A stretch of 64,000 nt of DNA from Arcuatula senhousia (lineage: Eukaryota > Mollusca > Bivalvia > Mytilida > Mytilidae). The notes under the pieces were generated by a model. The model had not been told where the DNA came from. It worked only from the letters and a program-made list of their open reading frames with translations, and ran no database searches. Within the stretch, counting starts at the first letter, position 1, and every line of letters starts with the position of its first letter. The stretch covers positions 16,401,092 to 16,465,091 of the forward strand of contig OZ020308.1 in the NCBI GenBank assembly GCA_963971305.1, written 5' to 3'. Shown here piece after piece: positions 21,301 to 33,740 of this stretch. Made by a program: the position numbers and the translations under genes.

Positions 21301-21744
21301 ATATAAAATAATTTAGTTGCCTTGGCTAGCCGAGCGTAGTTCTCGGGTTTTAACGTGCTAGCACACGGAGTGGAAGTACGCAGATTTACAACCACCAACA
21401 AACTCGACCCCAGCACTGTGCCGCTGGTAAGAGTGCATACTATAGGCGTTTTGAATAAAAAATGGCTTTGAATGAAATGCGGCTATTTTGATATAACCTG
21501 CCTTATAGTACAACACTTTTAGAATTTAGAATATAGTTCTAAAAAGTGCCAAAATTGCTAGGAGGCGAAAACAAAGAGTACTTTATTAATGATATTCAGT
21601 TGTATTAACATTGCCACAGTGTAGATTAAAAAGGAGAGAGAATGATGTTTTTTTTTAGATATATATATAAATAGAAAAGGGGTATAAGGGTATGAGAATG
21701 ATTATAAGGGGGTTGGGAATGTTGCTTGGGTTCAGACTTGTTAG

Positions 21745-21990
21745 TTAAGCTATGGGAGAGAAAGCGGATTGAAATTGTTTCATAAAATGATTGCAGACTT
21801 CGTTGAAAGCACCTGGATTGATTTTTTTTATATATTTGATAATGCGGACTTCGCTGAAAGCACCTGGATTGAAATATTTTCATTTTTGACAGCGCGAATG
21901 ACCTGGATTGAAAAACTTTTATATTTGCCGCTGAAAGCACCTGGATTTAAATATTTTCGTTTTTGACTCTGCGGACTTCTGCGAAAGCAC
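21745..21990 (+). repeat. Tandem repeat, about 60-65 bp unit
   Basis: Five imperfect units share GAAAGCACCTGGATT and GCGGACTTCGCTGAAAG, each followed by an AT-rich spacer. The sub-motif GCGGACTTCGC can form a small hairpin. Confidence 0.7.
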
Positions 21991-22129
21991 CTTTAATATT
22001 GTAATGAAGTTTTTTTACTGCGTTTTCTATTGGAAACAATTTGAATCCTGTTTTTATGCTGAGAAAAAGATAGAAAAGAGAAAGAGAGAGGGAAAAAAGA
22101 TAATAAAAAAGTTGTTACTGCAAGAGGGT

Positions 22130-22490
22130 GACCACCTAAAACAGCTCGGTTGAAATCAGCCCATGGTCGCAGATTTGCCCTACCTATAAGCGGATGTGCC
22201 ATCCATGGTCCGACTCCTATCAAAGCCGCTGACCATGTCGGAACTGCACACATCCTAACCCATCAGTGGATGGGGTTGTTCAGAGTGAACACTATACCTT
22301 ACTTAGAAAAAAAAGTGAGTGAATGAAAATTAGCTAAGGTTGCAGATTTGCCCTACCTATATATATGCGGATGTGCCATCCATGGCCCGACTCCTATCAA
22401 AGTCGCTGACCATGTCGGAACTGCACACATCCTAACCCATCAGTGGATGGGGTTGTTCCGAGTGAACACTATACCTTACTTCGAAAAAAA
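22130..22490 (+). repeat. Two-copy direct repeat, about 172 bp unit
   Basis: GCAGATTTGCCCTACCTAT occurs at about 22,169 and 22,341. Each is followed by the same 130 bp, including CCATCCATGG, ACCATGTCGGAACTGCACAC and CCCATCAGTGGATGGGG, a small hairpin. The GC content is well above the surrounding sequence. It is not coding in a consistent frame and its identity is unknown. Confidence 0.75.
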
Positions 22491-22723
22491 ATGATCGAAT
22501 GATTAATGAAAATTAGCAAAAATAAAAAAAAAATAAAAGAAAATTAGATAGCATTGTGATAATCAATGTCAGTGATGAACTGGCAAAGTGCTGACCAGAT
22601 AGTTTGCTGCTGTTCTTTTGGTGGATTTAGCAACAAGGTGATATTGATATTTGCGATACCATTGCTGTTGAGTTTATATATCATTTTTTGTCTTGATGCA
22701 TTGAAACTTGTACATGATAGAAG

Positions 22724-22812
22724 CACAGGCGTTTGGGTCCAGGATTTTATTGTATTAGAAATAACGTGTATATAAAAATTTTCCTCTCGTCTATATACTA
22801 TTTCCACAAGGC
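22724..22812. mobile_element. Single arm of the GGCGTTTGGGTCC MITE
   Basis: It begins CACAGGCGTTTGGGTCC and matches one arm of the palindromic element at 38,083-38,258 for about 88 bp, ending at CTATTTCCA. The second arm is missing. Confidence 0.75.
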
Positions 22813-22989
22813 AAGAATGTTTGAAAGTTCTAAAAATAGAACTGACGGAAACTCCCTTTTTTCTTGTAGAAATATTTTTTACCATAAACAACTAGAACAT
22901 TCTATAACTCCTTTCAGCTGTAACTCTCTTTAGGGAAGCAAAGTAAAGCATGTCAGTATGTATAACTCTTACATCGGGTCTTTTTTCCT

Positions 22990-23372
22990 ACGAAGCGAAA
23001 CAAAAGATCACCACGGACGGAAGTGGCCAAAGATTTTCAAGGTAAACAATATTCCGCCAAATAAAAGGACTTCCGAGTGACACAGTACAGTAAGGTAAAA
23101 TCTGGGCGAGTTCGAACAAATCATTTGGCGGAAAATGTGGACTCAATTTTATTTGAAATATTTTTACTGACGAGTTGGTAGTATAATAAAACGTACATAC
23201 GAACTAGGACTCGATGGGTGTCCCATAAATTTTCAAAAAGACGTTCAAGGATAATAAATATGTGGTTATTTCATTTCAATGATAAAATTGGAAAAAGTAG
23301 AAGAATATTGTCTCCCTTTAGAATTCTAAACTACTTCCGTCCGTGGTGGTTTGTTTGGCTCGCTTCAGTGGA
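22990..23372. mobile_element. Small TIR element (MITE), about 380 bp
   Basis: The left end contains CGAAGCGAAACAAAAG and ACCACGGACGGAAGT. The right end carries their complements (ACTTCCGTCCGTGGT, GGCTCGCTTC). The TIRs are about 35 bp and imperfect. No target duplication was identified. Confidence 0.65.
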
Positions 23373-23534
23373 AAAAGATTAGATTCAAAGTCATTGCGAA
23401 TTGTTTCACGATAAATGTGTTCCCAATTGTGAGATTAAACTGAAAGGATTTAGAGAATAACCAATATTTCATGTAAAACATTTGATTCTATGAGAAAATA
23501 TATAAGTATCTTTGATATGATAGAAATGAATTCG

Positions 23535-23962
23535 TTAGCACTTAGTCCTAACTTGCTGTCTACTTGGTCTTGATTGAGTGCTACATGTAATTTTGCCGCC
23601 CAATTTATCACAAAGTTCGTTGCCAGGAATGCCTACATGTGCGGGTACCCATTCGATAACGATTTTGTTACCTTTTTTGTAAAGTGCATTAGCAAAGTTT
23701 TGTATGGCTTGTAGTAGATCTGGTCTAGTTGTAGAGTTATTTTTGATAGATTGAATTGAACTATATGAGTCAGTAAGAATAGCTATCTTTTGATCTTTAT
23801 ATTTTTTGCCTTGAGGCCAAGCTAAAGCGTTTGCTATTGCCGCCATTTCAGTAGAGTAAACTGATATATTATCTGATGAACGCCTAAACCGTACTGTTTT
23901 TTTAGATGGTTTGGAAAATGCAAACCCTTCTTACCAGTATTTGGATCCTTGGATCCGTCTGT
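23535..23962 (-). pseudogene. LINE ORF2, RNase H domain
   Basis: The catalytic order is visible: VYTDGSKD (first Asp), STEMAAI (Glu), ILTDSYSS (second Asp) and WVPAHVGIPGNE (His, then CDKL). One frameshift falls between the first two motifs. RNase H removes the RNA strand during element copying. Confidence 0.85.
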
Positions 23963-24053
23963 ATACTATACATGTGTGAACTGGCTGTACTGATCTTCTA
24001 ATGCTTGTAGAACTATATTTTTTTGTGATAAGTGGATTATCTAAGCCGCTTAC

Positions 24054-25002
24054 TTACCATATTTTTAATTTTGTCTGATGTTTGAATTGGTTGAAGTAGC
24101 AGGGGACAGTTTTTGGTTGCAGATTTTGAATAATACCAACGTCATGTAAATTATCCTCTTTGAGTTCTTGATTGACCCTAAACCCGTACGGCATATCGTT
24201 CTGCTTCCATTTGTGTGAAAATACTTTTTTATATTCTAAGCATGGCTGTGTGAGTTTTTGTGAATTTGTGAAGGGTTTGATGGACCTAGCATAGTATTTT
24301 AGAGAAAGAAGGTCTCTCCTATGTTGGAGAGGCGTTTCGCCTGATTGTGCCAAGAGCACTGGTAAAGGAGTCGCTTTAAGAGCACCTAAGCAAATTTTAA
24401 GAGCTTCTGCTTGTATTTCATCTAATATTTCCTTGACACTGGGTGAAGCTGAATTATATCCCTGGCAACCGTAATCTAAAACTGATCTTAAGAATGACCT
24501 ATATAGCATTAACAGTGATTCTATGCCCATTCAAAAATTATTAGCCTCAACATACCTAAGAAGATTGAGTATAGGCTTGGATCTTTCCCCGACATATGCA
24601 ACATGGGGTTTCCATGTCAATTTTCTATCAAATATCATTCCCATTAACTTAACAGTATTTTGAAATTTAATAGGCTTATCATCTAACATGAGACAGACTG
24701 AAGCTTCCTTCTTGTCGCTAAATAATACACCTACTGTCTTATTCTAAGAAATATTGAAACCCCATTTTTTGGACCATTGAGATATATTATTTAATGATTT
24801 TTGCATATTGTTTTTCAAAATATAAAGATCTCTGCCCATACTGTGAAGTAGTGGTGGAATCTTTGGTTTGTTTTACCAAATCGTCTATCATTTTATTAAA
24901 AAGTGTAGGACTAATAACACTGCCCTGTGGAATGCCATTTTCTAAATCAAATTCATCAGAGTATTCGTCGTTTACTCTTACTTTAATTTTTCTATTTTGC
25001 AA
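24054..25002 (-). pseudogene. LINE ORF2, reverse transcriptase fragments
   Basis: DLENGIPQGSVISPTLFN (about 24,940-24,890) is RT block 4/B. The FADD box cannot be read in frame. The downstream part (24,530-24,054), with RSFLRSVLDYGCQGYNSAS and ETPLQHRRDLLSLKYYAR, is the region after the RT core typical of RNase H-bearing LINEs. Confidence 0.85.
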
Positions 25003-25984
25003 AAAAATCTTTAATAAAATTATTCATTCTACCCTTAATGCCAAAATCCTTGCATTATTATTGGATGCCTGGTCTCCATACTAAATCAAAAGCTTTCTCT
25101 ATATCAAGAAAAAACTGCCAAAAGATATTGCTTTTTAACTTTAGCGTTTTTAAATATCAGTCTCTAATCTTAATTCTTAAACATAGCATATGAAAGTCTA
25201 TCGTCACCAGGAGATGATGCTTTTTTATTTCTAAGTACTTGATATAGCTCGTGTTTAGTAAATTCTACATTAAATTCTGATGTGTTATGCTCTTCGTTAT
25301 CATCTTTAAACAATGGATTTTCTGTTTCAACCTGATTCTTATGAAGAAAAAAATGCTGATCTAAATTTTGATCACTTGATGCTTGAGCAAAACTTTGTGC
25401 TCATAAGTTAGCCATATCTTTATTTGAGACTGCCTGAATATTTTCCTTAACAAGAGTAGGTAAACTAAAAGTACTATTGCCCTTAAGACCCTTAACGGTT
25501 TTCCACACCTGTCTTATGGTGAAGCGTGGAACAAAAATTTTCCCAATATTGCCTTTTAGCTTTCTCAGTAATTTTTTGAAAATCTTTCAATGCCTGCTTA
25601 AATTCTTCTTTCGCTAAATTTGTTTTTTCTTTGGTAAATACCCTATGTTTTTTTTTTTAATTTCTTGGCCTGAGAACATTCGTCTATCCACCACGGACAA
25701 TTCTTTCTAGTATGTAGCGTACCCTTACTTTTTGGAATAGAAACTTCGGCTATTTGATTGATAACTTCGCATAAATTTTGATTAAAAAAGTCTATATTTT
25801 CATTATGAACTTGATCTTTGTCTATAGATGTGCATAGACTGTGAAAAAGTTGCCATTCAGCCTTATCAAATAACCAACGCTTAGGAGTACAAATTTAGTT
25901 CTTTATCGGCTTGCTATGAACGGTGGTAACAAAAGGAAAATGATCGGAACCTAATGAATCATTAAGAACTTGCCACATACAATT

Positions 25985-26326
25985 CTAAGCTAAATGAGGT
26001 GATACTAAAGTAAGATCTAAATGAGAAAAAGTTCCCGATTGCATTTGAAATGTACCACTACCATCATTAAGTGTAATCAAATTCTTATATTCTGTATAAT
26101 CTTCTAATATTTGACCATTAGAATCTGTAGTGTCAGACCCCCAGAGCGAGGATCTGCAATTAAAATCGCCGAACAAAATGATGATATTGTGAATATCTTT
26201 CGTAAAATTCTGGTACTCTTGAAGTGTTAGGCCTTTATCTGGGGGTCTATATACATTGATTATATTTACATTATTTTCTTGACAGTTGATGGAAACACCG
26301 ACTGATTCAATATTAGAATGATTCAA
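25985..26326 (-). pseudogene. LINE ORF2, APE-like endonuclease fragment
   Basis: The motifs NVYRPPDKGL, GDFNCRSSLWGS and SHLDLTLVSP are the middle and C-terminal signatures of apurinic-type LINE endonucleases. The GDFN Asp/Asn and the SHLD Asp are retained. The N-terminal third is out of frame upstream. Confidence 0.85.
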
Positions 26327-26599
26327 AGGGATAGTTGTAAAATATATAATTTGCGATGTATATTGCTACACCGCCTCCGTTATTCTAATACTTACCTTTA
26401 TTTTTACCCTTAGTAATTAACTGAGGAGTTCATTTTTTGGTACCCTAAAAGTGTGTGTCCTGTACACAGATAATATCTGGTTTTTGATTATTATCCAAAA
26501 AATTCTTTAATGAATTAGCGTTCGAATAAAGTGAACGCGCATTCCATTGTAAAATTTTGACACCCATTATTAAGGCCTAAAAATGCTCTATTTAGATAC

Positions 26600-27840
26600 A
26601 ACTACTGTAAATTATTGACCTTTTTCTTTTAAGTTTTCCAAAAGAGTGCTTAATTAAGAAATGAGATGCATTATATCCTCTTTGCTACATGGCTTAACCA
26701 TTTCTTCGATCTTATGAAGTACTGCCTGATCTGTACCCTCAGACTGATTTTCAGTTTCTCTTTCAAACAGCCCCACGATCTTTTCTCGGTATAGAGGGGG
26801 TAGACTCCATACTTTCAACATTTTCTTGCGGTTGCAGAGAATTATCTGGGGATAAAATGCCTATATCTGCAGCTTTTTGATTTATAAAATTTTCATTTTG
26901 AACAATTGTGTTATGATTAGATTGTTCCTTACTGGGGGTTTGATCTTGAATTTATTTCTAACCTTATCAGCGTAACTGATTTGCAACTGGTGCTGGAGTA
27001 GCGGGGGTCGGTTCAATATTTTTAGATCTGACTTGCTTAATGGCGTCTTTAAATTGCATGCCATTAACATATATTAATTCAAGGACTTGCTAATGTTCCT
27101 TATATTTAGGACAATTCTTATCAATAGCTTGATGAGGACCTTGACAATTATTACACTTAGTAATGGAACTATTGCATTTATTAGTGGCGTGTTTACCTGT
27201 GCATTTACCACAAAAGCTGATTTTTTAGTGCATACAGATTTATGATGGCCTAAAGATGAACAATTGGTGCAAAATTTAGGGTTTTGCTTATAATCAGATA
27301 AGGTATATTCGTGATCAGCAAAAATGCCTGTTGGAATAACTTTGGTATCCTTATGCTTAATATTTAGATTTGCCAAAATATAATTCTGGTATTTATTTTT
27401 GGTAAGAATAATATCCATACTTGTGGTGTCTTTAATAATTTTTTCTTGCTATTTAACGCTTATACTATCTGCCGAAATAAAATTCCAAATGACCTTAAAA
27501 CATCTCTTATTTTCTTGCCTAGGTTGATCTTGAGAAGTTTGCAATTGAGGCTTAGTTTTAAAGTCTTTTGGGATTTGGTGATAGTGACCGGAAAGTTGAG
27601 GATTTTAGTAATTTCCAATAATTTAGACCTGAGCTGTTGGTTAGGTACACTGAAGAGAAAGCAAGTTTTCAACTTCTTAATCTTTACAGCCTGGGAGTTT
27701 ACTCCCTTGAGAATAATTGCACAGATGGTATAGTGCAGTGTCATGACACATGGAGTCAGGAATTTGGCTGACTCGGAGGTTACATCTAAAGTCTCCTCGT
27801 CTTTAAGTAAATTTCTTATGGGGTTCCCCCCTTCATTTTT
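26600..27840 (-). pseudogene. LINE ORF1, gag-like with three CCHC knuckles, frameshifted
   Basis: Three knuckles are visible: CTNCSSLGHHKSVC, then (after a +1 shift near 27,220) CGKCTGKHATNKC and CNNCQGPHQAIDKNC. The N-terminal part is read from about 27,830 down to 27,460. The run of isoleucines seen when the frame is extended upstream comes from an ATT microsatellite at 27,870-27,892 and is not protein. Knuckle-bearing ORF1 proteins bind element RNA. Confidence 0.75.
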
Positions 27841-27990
27841 TTTTGCCCCCAACAAACAATATTTACTACCTATTATTATTATTATTATTATAAATAAATA
27901 AAAATGCAGCGATACTTCAATTAGGTCGTTTGTTTCCGTCGTTTCTATATTTACAAAAGCTCTTTGCAATGTACATACTTTCACTTTTCA

Positions 27991-28720
27991 CTCGGGGGCT
28001 ATATTCGGATTCTCAATCTTCGGATTTCCATCAAGACAATATGGCCGCGACCAGTAGATTATGTGTTCCGCTTCGGATTATATTTTAGTCAGTGTAGCAT
28101 ATCTTGCGTAGCTTTAGCGTAATGGATATTTGATTTTGGATTGCGAAAATTTACTTGATTGAATAAAGTTTAAAGGACAAAAATACTATTCGGACACCAA
28201 AAATAAGTTTAATCTTGCAAAAAAATTGTACACAGCATTTTCGTTTTTCATGCTTTTATGTGGCGGTGTTTTAAAGCAACAATGCGATTCAACTAGATCA
28301 CGTAGCGTACATGGCGTAGTCACTTTATCAGATTGTGCACATGTTTAAGCATACTTTCTTATAAATTTTTGACTGCAAAATGTTAATTCATTGAATAAAG
28401 TTTATTATCACAGACAGAAATAATGCTTATGCAAAAATAGGTCAATCAGACACACACAATTCAAGCATTTTATTGATTTTTTGAAAGTGACAAAATAGCC
28501 ACATTGGGTCATTCGTCTGTCTTGATCTAGGTCAGTTTAATAAGGATAAATAATTTTATCTATTTCTCACAAAGCTATTGCGGGATCCGGAAAAATAAAC
28601 TTATTTGTCAAAAGTTATTGGTTGTTCGAAAATGTTTTCATTGCTTGATAATTTTGTCGATTCACCACACAGAGACCAATGTCGCCACAACTACAAACAT
28701 GTCAGAAAATAACCAAAGGA
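27991..28720. other. Non-coding DNA
   Basis: Nothing could be recognised beyond AT-rich sequence. Confidence 0.4.
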
Positions 28721-28722
28721 AC

Positions 28723-28798
28723 CACAGGGGCTTGGATTAAAGAGTAGGGGGAGGCGACTTAAAAGTCAATATAAATGACCAGAATCCAAGCCCCTGTG
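28723..28798. mobile_element. Very short TIR element, 76 bp
   Basis: A perfect 16-bp inverted repeat, CACAGGGGCTTGGATT and its complement, bounds 44 bp. It is either a minimal MITE or a chance hairpin; the perfect GC-rich arms in AT-rich DNA favour the former. Confidence 0.5.
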
Positions 28799-28897
28799 TG
28801 CGGAACATGGATTGCAACGTTCGTGTATAAGTTTGCTTTAGTCTCTATCATAAAGGGAGGGACAATCTTTGAATAGGTGACAATCAAAAATATTTGA

Positions 28898-29085
28898 GCA
28901 GCGGCGGATCCGGGGGGGGGGGGGGGGGGGATCCGAGGTTGGAATTTTCCTCCTTTCCGACAAAAAATTTGCAAGTATCGTGTAGGTTTTCTGCAAAATT
29001 TGTCTAGAACCACCCCCTTTCCGTCCTTCGTCCACAGCGGAATTTAGGGGAACCCCTTTCAAAAATTTCTGGATCTGGCCCTGTT
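28898..29085. mobile_element. GGCGGATCC-type MITE remnant with a 19-G run
   Basis: The left part has GCGGCGGATCCGG and the right end has AAATTTCTGGATCTGGCCCTG, complementary in outline. The copy at 37,778-37,938 shares AAAATTTCTGGATCCGCCACTG at its right end. Metazoan hAT-type MITEs often carry a GTGGCGGATCCAG terminus. The G run is at 28,912-28,930. Confidence 0.55.
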
Positions 29086-29279
29086 TGAGTTATAATATAA
29101 TTTATTAATTTATTGCTATTAGACGTAAAAATTTTAAAGGCATACATGTACATTGCAAATTTTCATAAAGAGATCTACAATTGGGTTTAAAGTTATTTCA
29201 TATAATATCATATACTTCAAAATCATAGGCTGATCTGACAAATGATAACCATTAAAGTAGACGATAATTAGATGTGGAA

Positions 29280-29405
29280 TAATTGTACGCCACACAACCA
29301 ACATAAAGAAACGTGAATTTTAAAAATCACAATGGAAAACAGCCAACAGTCTTCAGCATGACCATAAGTCGCTGCTTGCCGTCTTGCATTGGCCCAAGAC
29401 AAAAA
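29280..29405 (+). repeat. Dispersed repeat family B, short copy
   Basis: It carries CATAAAGAAACG, AATCACAATGGAAAA and GCTTGCCGTCTTGCATTG, as in the copy at 7,020-7,120. Confidence 0.7.
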
Positions 29406-29679
29406 TACAAAAGAGGATGAGTCCAGTTTCCTTTTTGGTCACACTTAGAAAAAAGTCAAAATAACAATGCACATTTTTTTACATCTCCGCATGCTTGGAA
29501 TGCTACTAAATGTTGAAAATAATAATATTTTAAAACGAAAATTATAAAAATTTCTAGGCGCAAAATATATGTTTGATTTTCTTCTTCGGTATTCCCAGAA
29601 TCCCGTTGGTAGCTTTTGTTCTCAGAATAATTTGAAGATTGAAACCTTTTTAAACTTTAACATTAAGCTGATTTATAAG

Positions 29680-29800
29680 TATATATGAGCAACAGACTGT
29701 GACATCTTTGATCCAATGGAGACTTTTGTACAGCTCGATGAGCTGTAGGTTTAAGCAAACAACAGCTTTTCTCTATCTGCAATAGTTTCCTATTTCCTCC
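29680..29800 (-). repeat. Single unit of the 130-170 bp array family C
   Basis: CAATGGAGACTTTTGT, GCTTTTCTCTATCTGCAATA and flanking text match one unit of the array at 53,650-54,660. Confidence 0.7.
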
Positions 29801-29948
29801 ACTAACATAACCAAACTTAGATGCAATTATTTTAAACTAAATAGGAGATAATACAATGCTTATACTGGATCTAAAAACAAATAATGTTTGGGATAAACAC
29901 TTACATGACTTAGATCTATCGACATGGCTTAATTTTAGATCGATTTTA

Positions 29949-32207
29949 TCCCAGACCAAATTGTAGCACCACTACAAGAAAACAGTGGAACTAATTTTCA
30001 GCTAAAATCATGCTAAAATTGCACTGTGAATTTGACAGCGTAAATTAGCAGCTAGACAAAGTCCACTAATTTACCACTATATTTTAGCGGAATTATTAGT
30101 TCCACTAAATTTCCACTAAATCTGCCACTGATACCTACTGTTACTGACAGTGTAAAATTTGCATCCAATTCTAAATACCACTAAGATACACTAATAAATT
30201 TAGCGGTTTCTAGTGGTTCGCCTCTATTTCCACTAATTTTCCACTACATAAAGATAAAATAATTTATGAGAAATCAGTGGACAATGAGCGGTACTAAATT
30301 CCTACTAGGAAAACTCTGTTAGAAAGTTTGAAAAAATATGAACTGCTAAAATACGCTACAAAAACTCAATACATTTATAGGCCTAGCTAAAGTACGCTAA
30401 ATAAACTTATAAGGTAGATTTAATAATTTTAAATAAGAAATCAGTGGACAATGAGCGGTACTAAATTCCTACTAGGAAAACTCTGTTAGAAGGTATTAAC
30501 AAATATGAACTTCTAAAATACGCTACAAAAACTAAATATATTTAAAGGCCTAACTAAAGTGCCCTTAATAAAGTTACAAAAATATAATAAAAATATTGTT
30601 TATGAACCTGTAAGTTACTGAAAGTGTGCTAAAGTTACAAATTATAGAATATACGAAAAAAAAGCAAGATAAATTATGAATAAATGCTAAAATCATATAT
30701 TCGCTACTCGAGATTGACTTTGTTGCGTGGTTTTAGAACAAAAACATCATTCTTTTAATTAAAAAAACTATTTTTTTATTAAAATAGTATTTAATTGTTT
30801 TTCCTGTTCTCCATTAATTCCGTGCATCACTTATCATTTTAATAAAAACATGTACATGTTAATTAAAGCTACATTAAATTATCAGATAAGTTTATCAGAT
30901 AAACAGCATGAAGTCCATCTGGATGTGGTCAAGGAATCTGTAATACTTGTAATCTAATTGAATTAATTATTGTCTAGCCAATCAAATGTTTCAACGGATT
31001 TTGAAAATTATAACATAGGACTTTGTCCCGAGGTCTTTGTGAAGGCAAGCAACAGAATTTTACAGATTTCTCTTTGTTTTTTTAAATGAATAGATGTGGA
31101 TACTTGGAAATCGAATGCAGCATATTCAACATGTTGAAAGAATGAAATGTCTCGAAATATCTTATTAGTCACTCTAGCAAAAATGTGTTTTAAAGTGTAG
31201 ATTCAATGGATACTTGAAAATCGAATGCAGCATATTCAATATTTTCAAAGTAGGAAATGTCTCGAAAAATCTTATTAGTCACTTTAGCAAAAATGTGTTT
31301 TAAAGTGTAGATTCAACGGGACAAAATTGAAATTGAATAGTATTGTGGTTGTATGGAATATTAAAAAACATTCAACTTGACATGGAAAATATACTTAGCT
31401 ATACTTTGTGATATTTGAATAAAACAGCGTGTATCAGCAATATTTTCGATATTGAAAGTGTGCACTGGATCTGTAATTTTTGCATAGTTTGCCTGGACTT
31501 GCGACAGTTTAGATGTACAGTTCAATACAAGATATTAATAAAAAGTCTTCCAATGAATATTTTTTGGAGGACCACTAAAAGCCTGCTAAAATACCACTGA
31601 TTTTTGCTAGAAGTACCACTAAAATCCTGCTAAAATACTACTGATTTTTGCTAGGAGTACCACTAAAAGCCTGCTAAAATACCACTGATTTTTGCTAAAT
31701 AAACCACTACACAACTGCTAGAAATACCACTGGATCTTACTAAATTGACCGCTGTTTAATGCAAATATACCACTAGAACCATGCTACATATTTCTCAATA
31801 TCACCGTATACAGCATTTAATCTATCCACTACATTCTGCTACTTTTTCCACTAATTAGTACTAGTAACTAATTTGCATAATACGCTAGATTCATACTAAT
31901 ACAATCCACTACATTCTGCTGTCAAACTAATTTAAATAATTGAAACGCTAAAAACATGCTAGAAATTCCACTAATTATATACTGTCAGTAAAATTTAGCT
32001 TCGATTGGCTAAGAAATATGCAAATGAGACACACGACAGTAGTAATCTAGCAAGAGTCTTACTATACATGTAGTGGAAATTTAGTGGTACTGATTATTGC
32101 TAATATTTCTGCTGAATTCATGCTAGACTACCACTACAAGGTTTAAATATTTTCCACTAAAAATAAACTAAAACTCAACTAGGATACTACTACAAAAGGG
32201 TCTGGGA
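29949..32207. mobile_element. Non-autonomous TIR element rich in CCACTA/GCTAAAAT motifs
   Basis: The ends are TCCCAGACC and GGTCTGGGA with TA on both sides; similarity of the ends extends to about 24 bp (TTGTAG). The length is 2,259 bp. Both terminal regions are dense in CCACTAAA, TAGTGG and GCTAAAAT. There are three internal tandem blocks: a 167-bp unit twice (30,270 and 30,437), a unit of about 110 bp twice (31,098 and 31,207) and a unit of about 52 bp three times (31,569-31,700). No open frame of note. The TA duplication suggests Tc1/mariner-type mobilisation. Confidence 0.8.
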
Positions 32208-32209
32208 TA

Positions 32210-33530
32210 GTATGTGTACAGCAAAGGCTACATATAGAATTCAACAATAAACCTTAGCAGGACCTAGAAATAATAAAGTATTTTTTATGTTACTAAAGCA
32301 GACCTTTGCTTTTTGTGTCCATAGCGGCTTGCTAGGCAATATGCATTAGAGTCCACACTTGTTGAAATATACAAATAAACTCTTCAGAAGAATTGTCTTA
32401 CAAGAGGTGAACTTGCAAACTATAAATTTCAAATAAACAACATATACCTTACCAAATCATCTGTTTGATGATTTGCAAGTGGCTTAAACATATATAAATA
32501 AATAGTAATGCAGAATGGACACATAGACCATTGCAAAGTAACTATTATCTCAGGTAAGGGAGATAATTCCGAACAGACAAACCATAACATATCCATCATA
32601 GTTTTACCAAATAGTAAATCAATATGATAACAATAACAAATTTACAACTCGCCAATTTATGAAACTGAGTAAATGTGCATGAAACATCAACAGCACTACA
32701 TCATCCAATACAATCTGATGTACCAATCAACAATATGGTATCCCTCGATACAGATCTAGATCAAGACAACCTATAAACAATTACTAATAAATACACAGGT
32801 GTAATAACATATAATGAATACACATAGAATTCATAATCATGAATCGGGATTTACAATAATACATAAATATAACTTTACCAACTATGAAATGACTTCGTAT
32901 TATAACTTGACCTGTTTACAAAATATACGACTGACGTCATGATCGGGAATACCATACTAAATCAAGGGTCAAGGTCGCTGTAAAAATAATCCAACCGGAC
33001 ACATCCAATCAATCAATCAATCATACAAACACTCAAAACAAACATACAGCTCTCAATCTAAACATCAATTATACAAGGTCGAAGGGAAACCTTACTTTTA
33101 AATAGTTGATGAATGTACAGAATCTAATCTAGAATACTCAGTGTAAATCTGTCGAACTAAAGTGCATATAAACTTACCAAAGTAATAAATGTCCTAATCC
33201 ATAAAGACAGGTCTGAATGCTATACTAAATCATCAATGCATCTTCGGGACTATGAATTCAAGAATACAGAACTGATATAAAGCCTCGAAATGAGTATGAA
33301 AGAACAACAGTCATGAAATTGAATTTCCCTCTAACAAACAAAATCACGTGAGCCAAGAGAACAGGTAAAAACTACAGTAATGCAATAGTGTCGTCTGCTG
33401 TGAAAATATGACATATATAATGTTCCAACCAGAGGAAAGGTAATAATGGCTGAAAATCCACTCTACCACATAATCACGAATCATTTCATCTGACATGATT
33501 CCGTGCGGAATGACCTAGCAAGATGGCCGA
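32210..33530. other. Non-coding DNA
   Basis: It contains a short (AATC)n run near 33,008. No gene or named repeat was recognised. Confidence 0.4.
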
Positions 33531-33535
33531 CGCTT

Positions 33536-33645
33536 TTGGGACACTTCGTCCATACTATGACTTCGGCCACGGACACTTCGTCCATAGACACGTCGGTCCT
33601 AGTAAAGGTCGGCCATATTGTATTAGGACACTTCGGCCATGGATT
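33536..33645 (+). repeat. Cluster of GGACACTTCGKCCAT motifs
   Basis: Three full copies (33,538, 33,578 and 33,624) and related GTCGGTCC/GGTCGGCCAT pieces occur in 110 bp. This resembles the end of an iterated-motif element of the kind seen elsewhere in the window, but no partner end was found. Confidence 0.6.
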
Positions 33646-33675
33646 TAATAGGGGTATTTTGATGAATATTTTGAC

Positions 33676-33740
33676 AAATTGATTGTTTTACTTTTGGCAT
33701 CTCGGTCTTGTCTAGACGCCAAAAGTAAAACAATCAATTT
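33676..33740. repeat. Hairpin, 23-bp perfect stem
   Basis: AAATTGATTGTTTTACTTTT plus GGC pairs with its exact complement across a 19-base loop. Confidence 0.8.

Larger units (their letters stand above)
23520..27990 (-). mobile_element. Decayed non-LTR retrotransposon (LINE) with APE endonuclease, RT and RNase H
   Basis: Minus-strand fragments are in LINE order: gag-like ORF with zinc knuckles (about 27.8-26.9 kb), APE-type endonuclease (about 26.3 kb), reverse transcriptase (about 25.0 kb), connection region (24.5-24.05 kb) and RNase H (23.96-23.53 kb). Many frameshifts and stops interrupt it. An RNase H after RT points to the I/Nimb-like group and not to Jockey or CR1; the clade is an inference. 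Confidence 0.88.

Noticed and set aside
27840..27984. N-terminal extension of LINE ORF1 with an Ile run
   Set aside because: The Ile run is an ATT microsatellite, so the true start is probably near 27,830 or lost.
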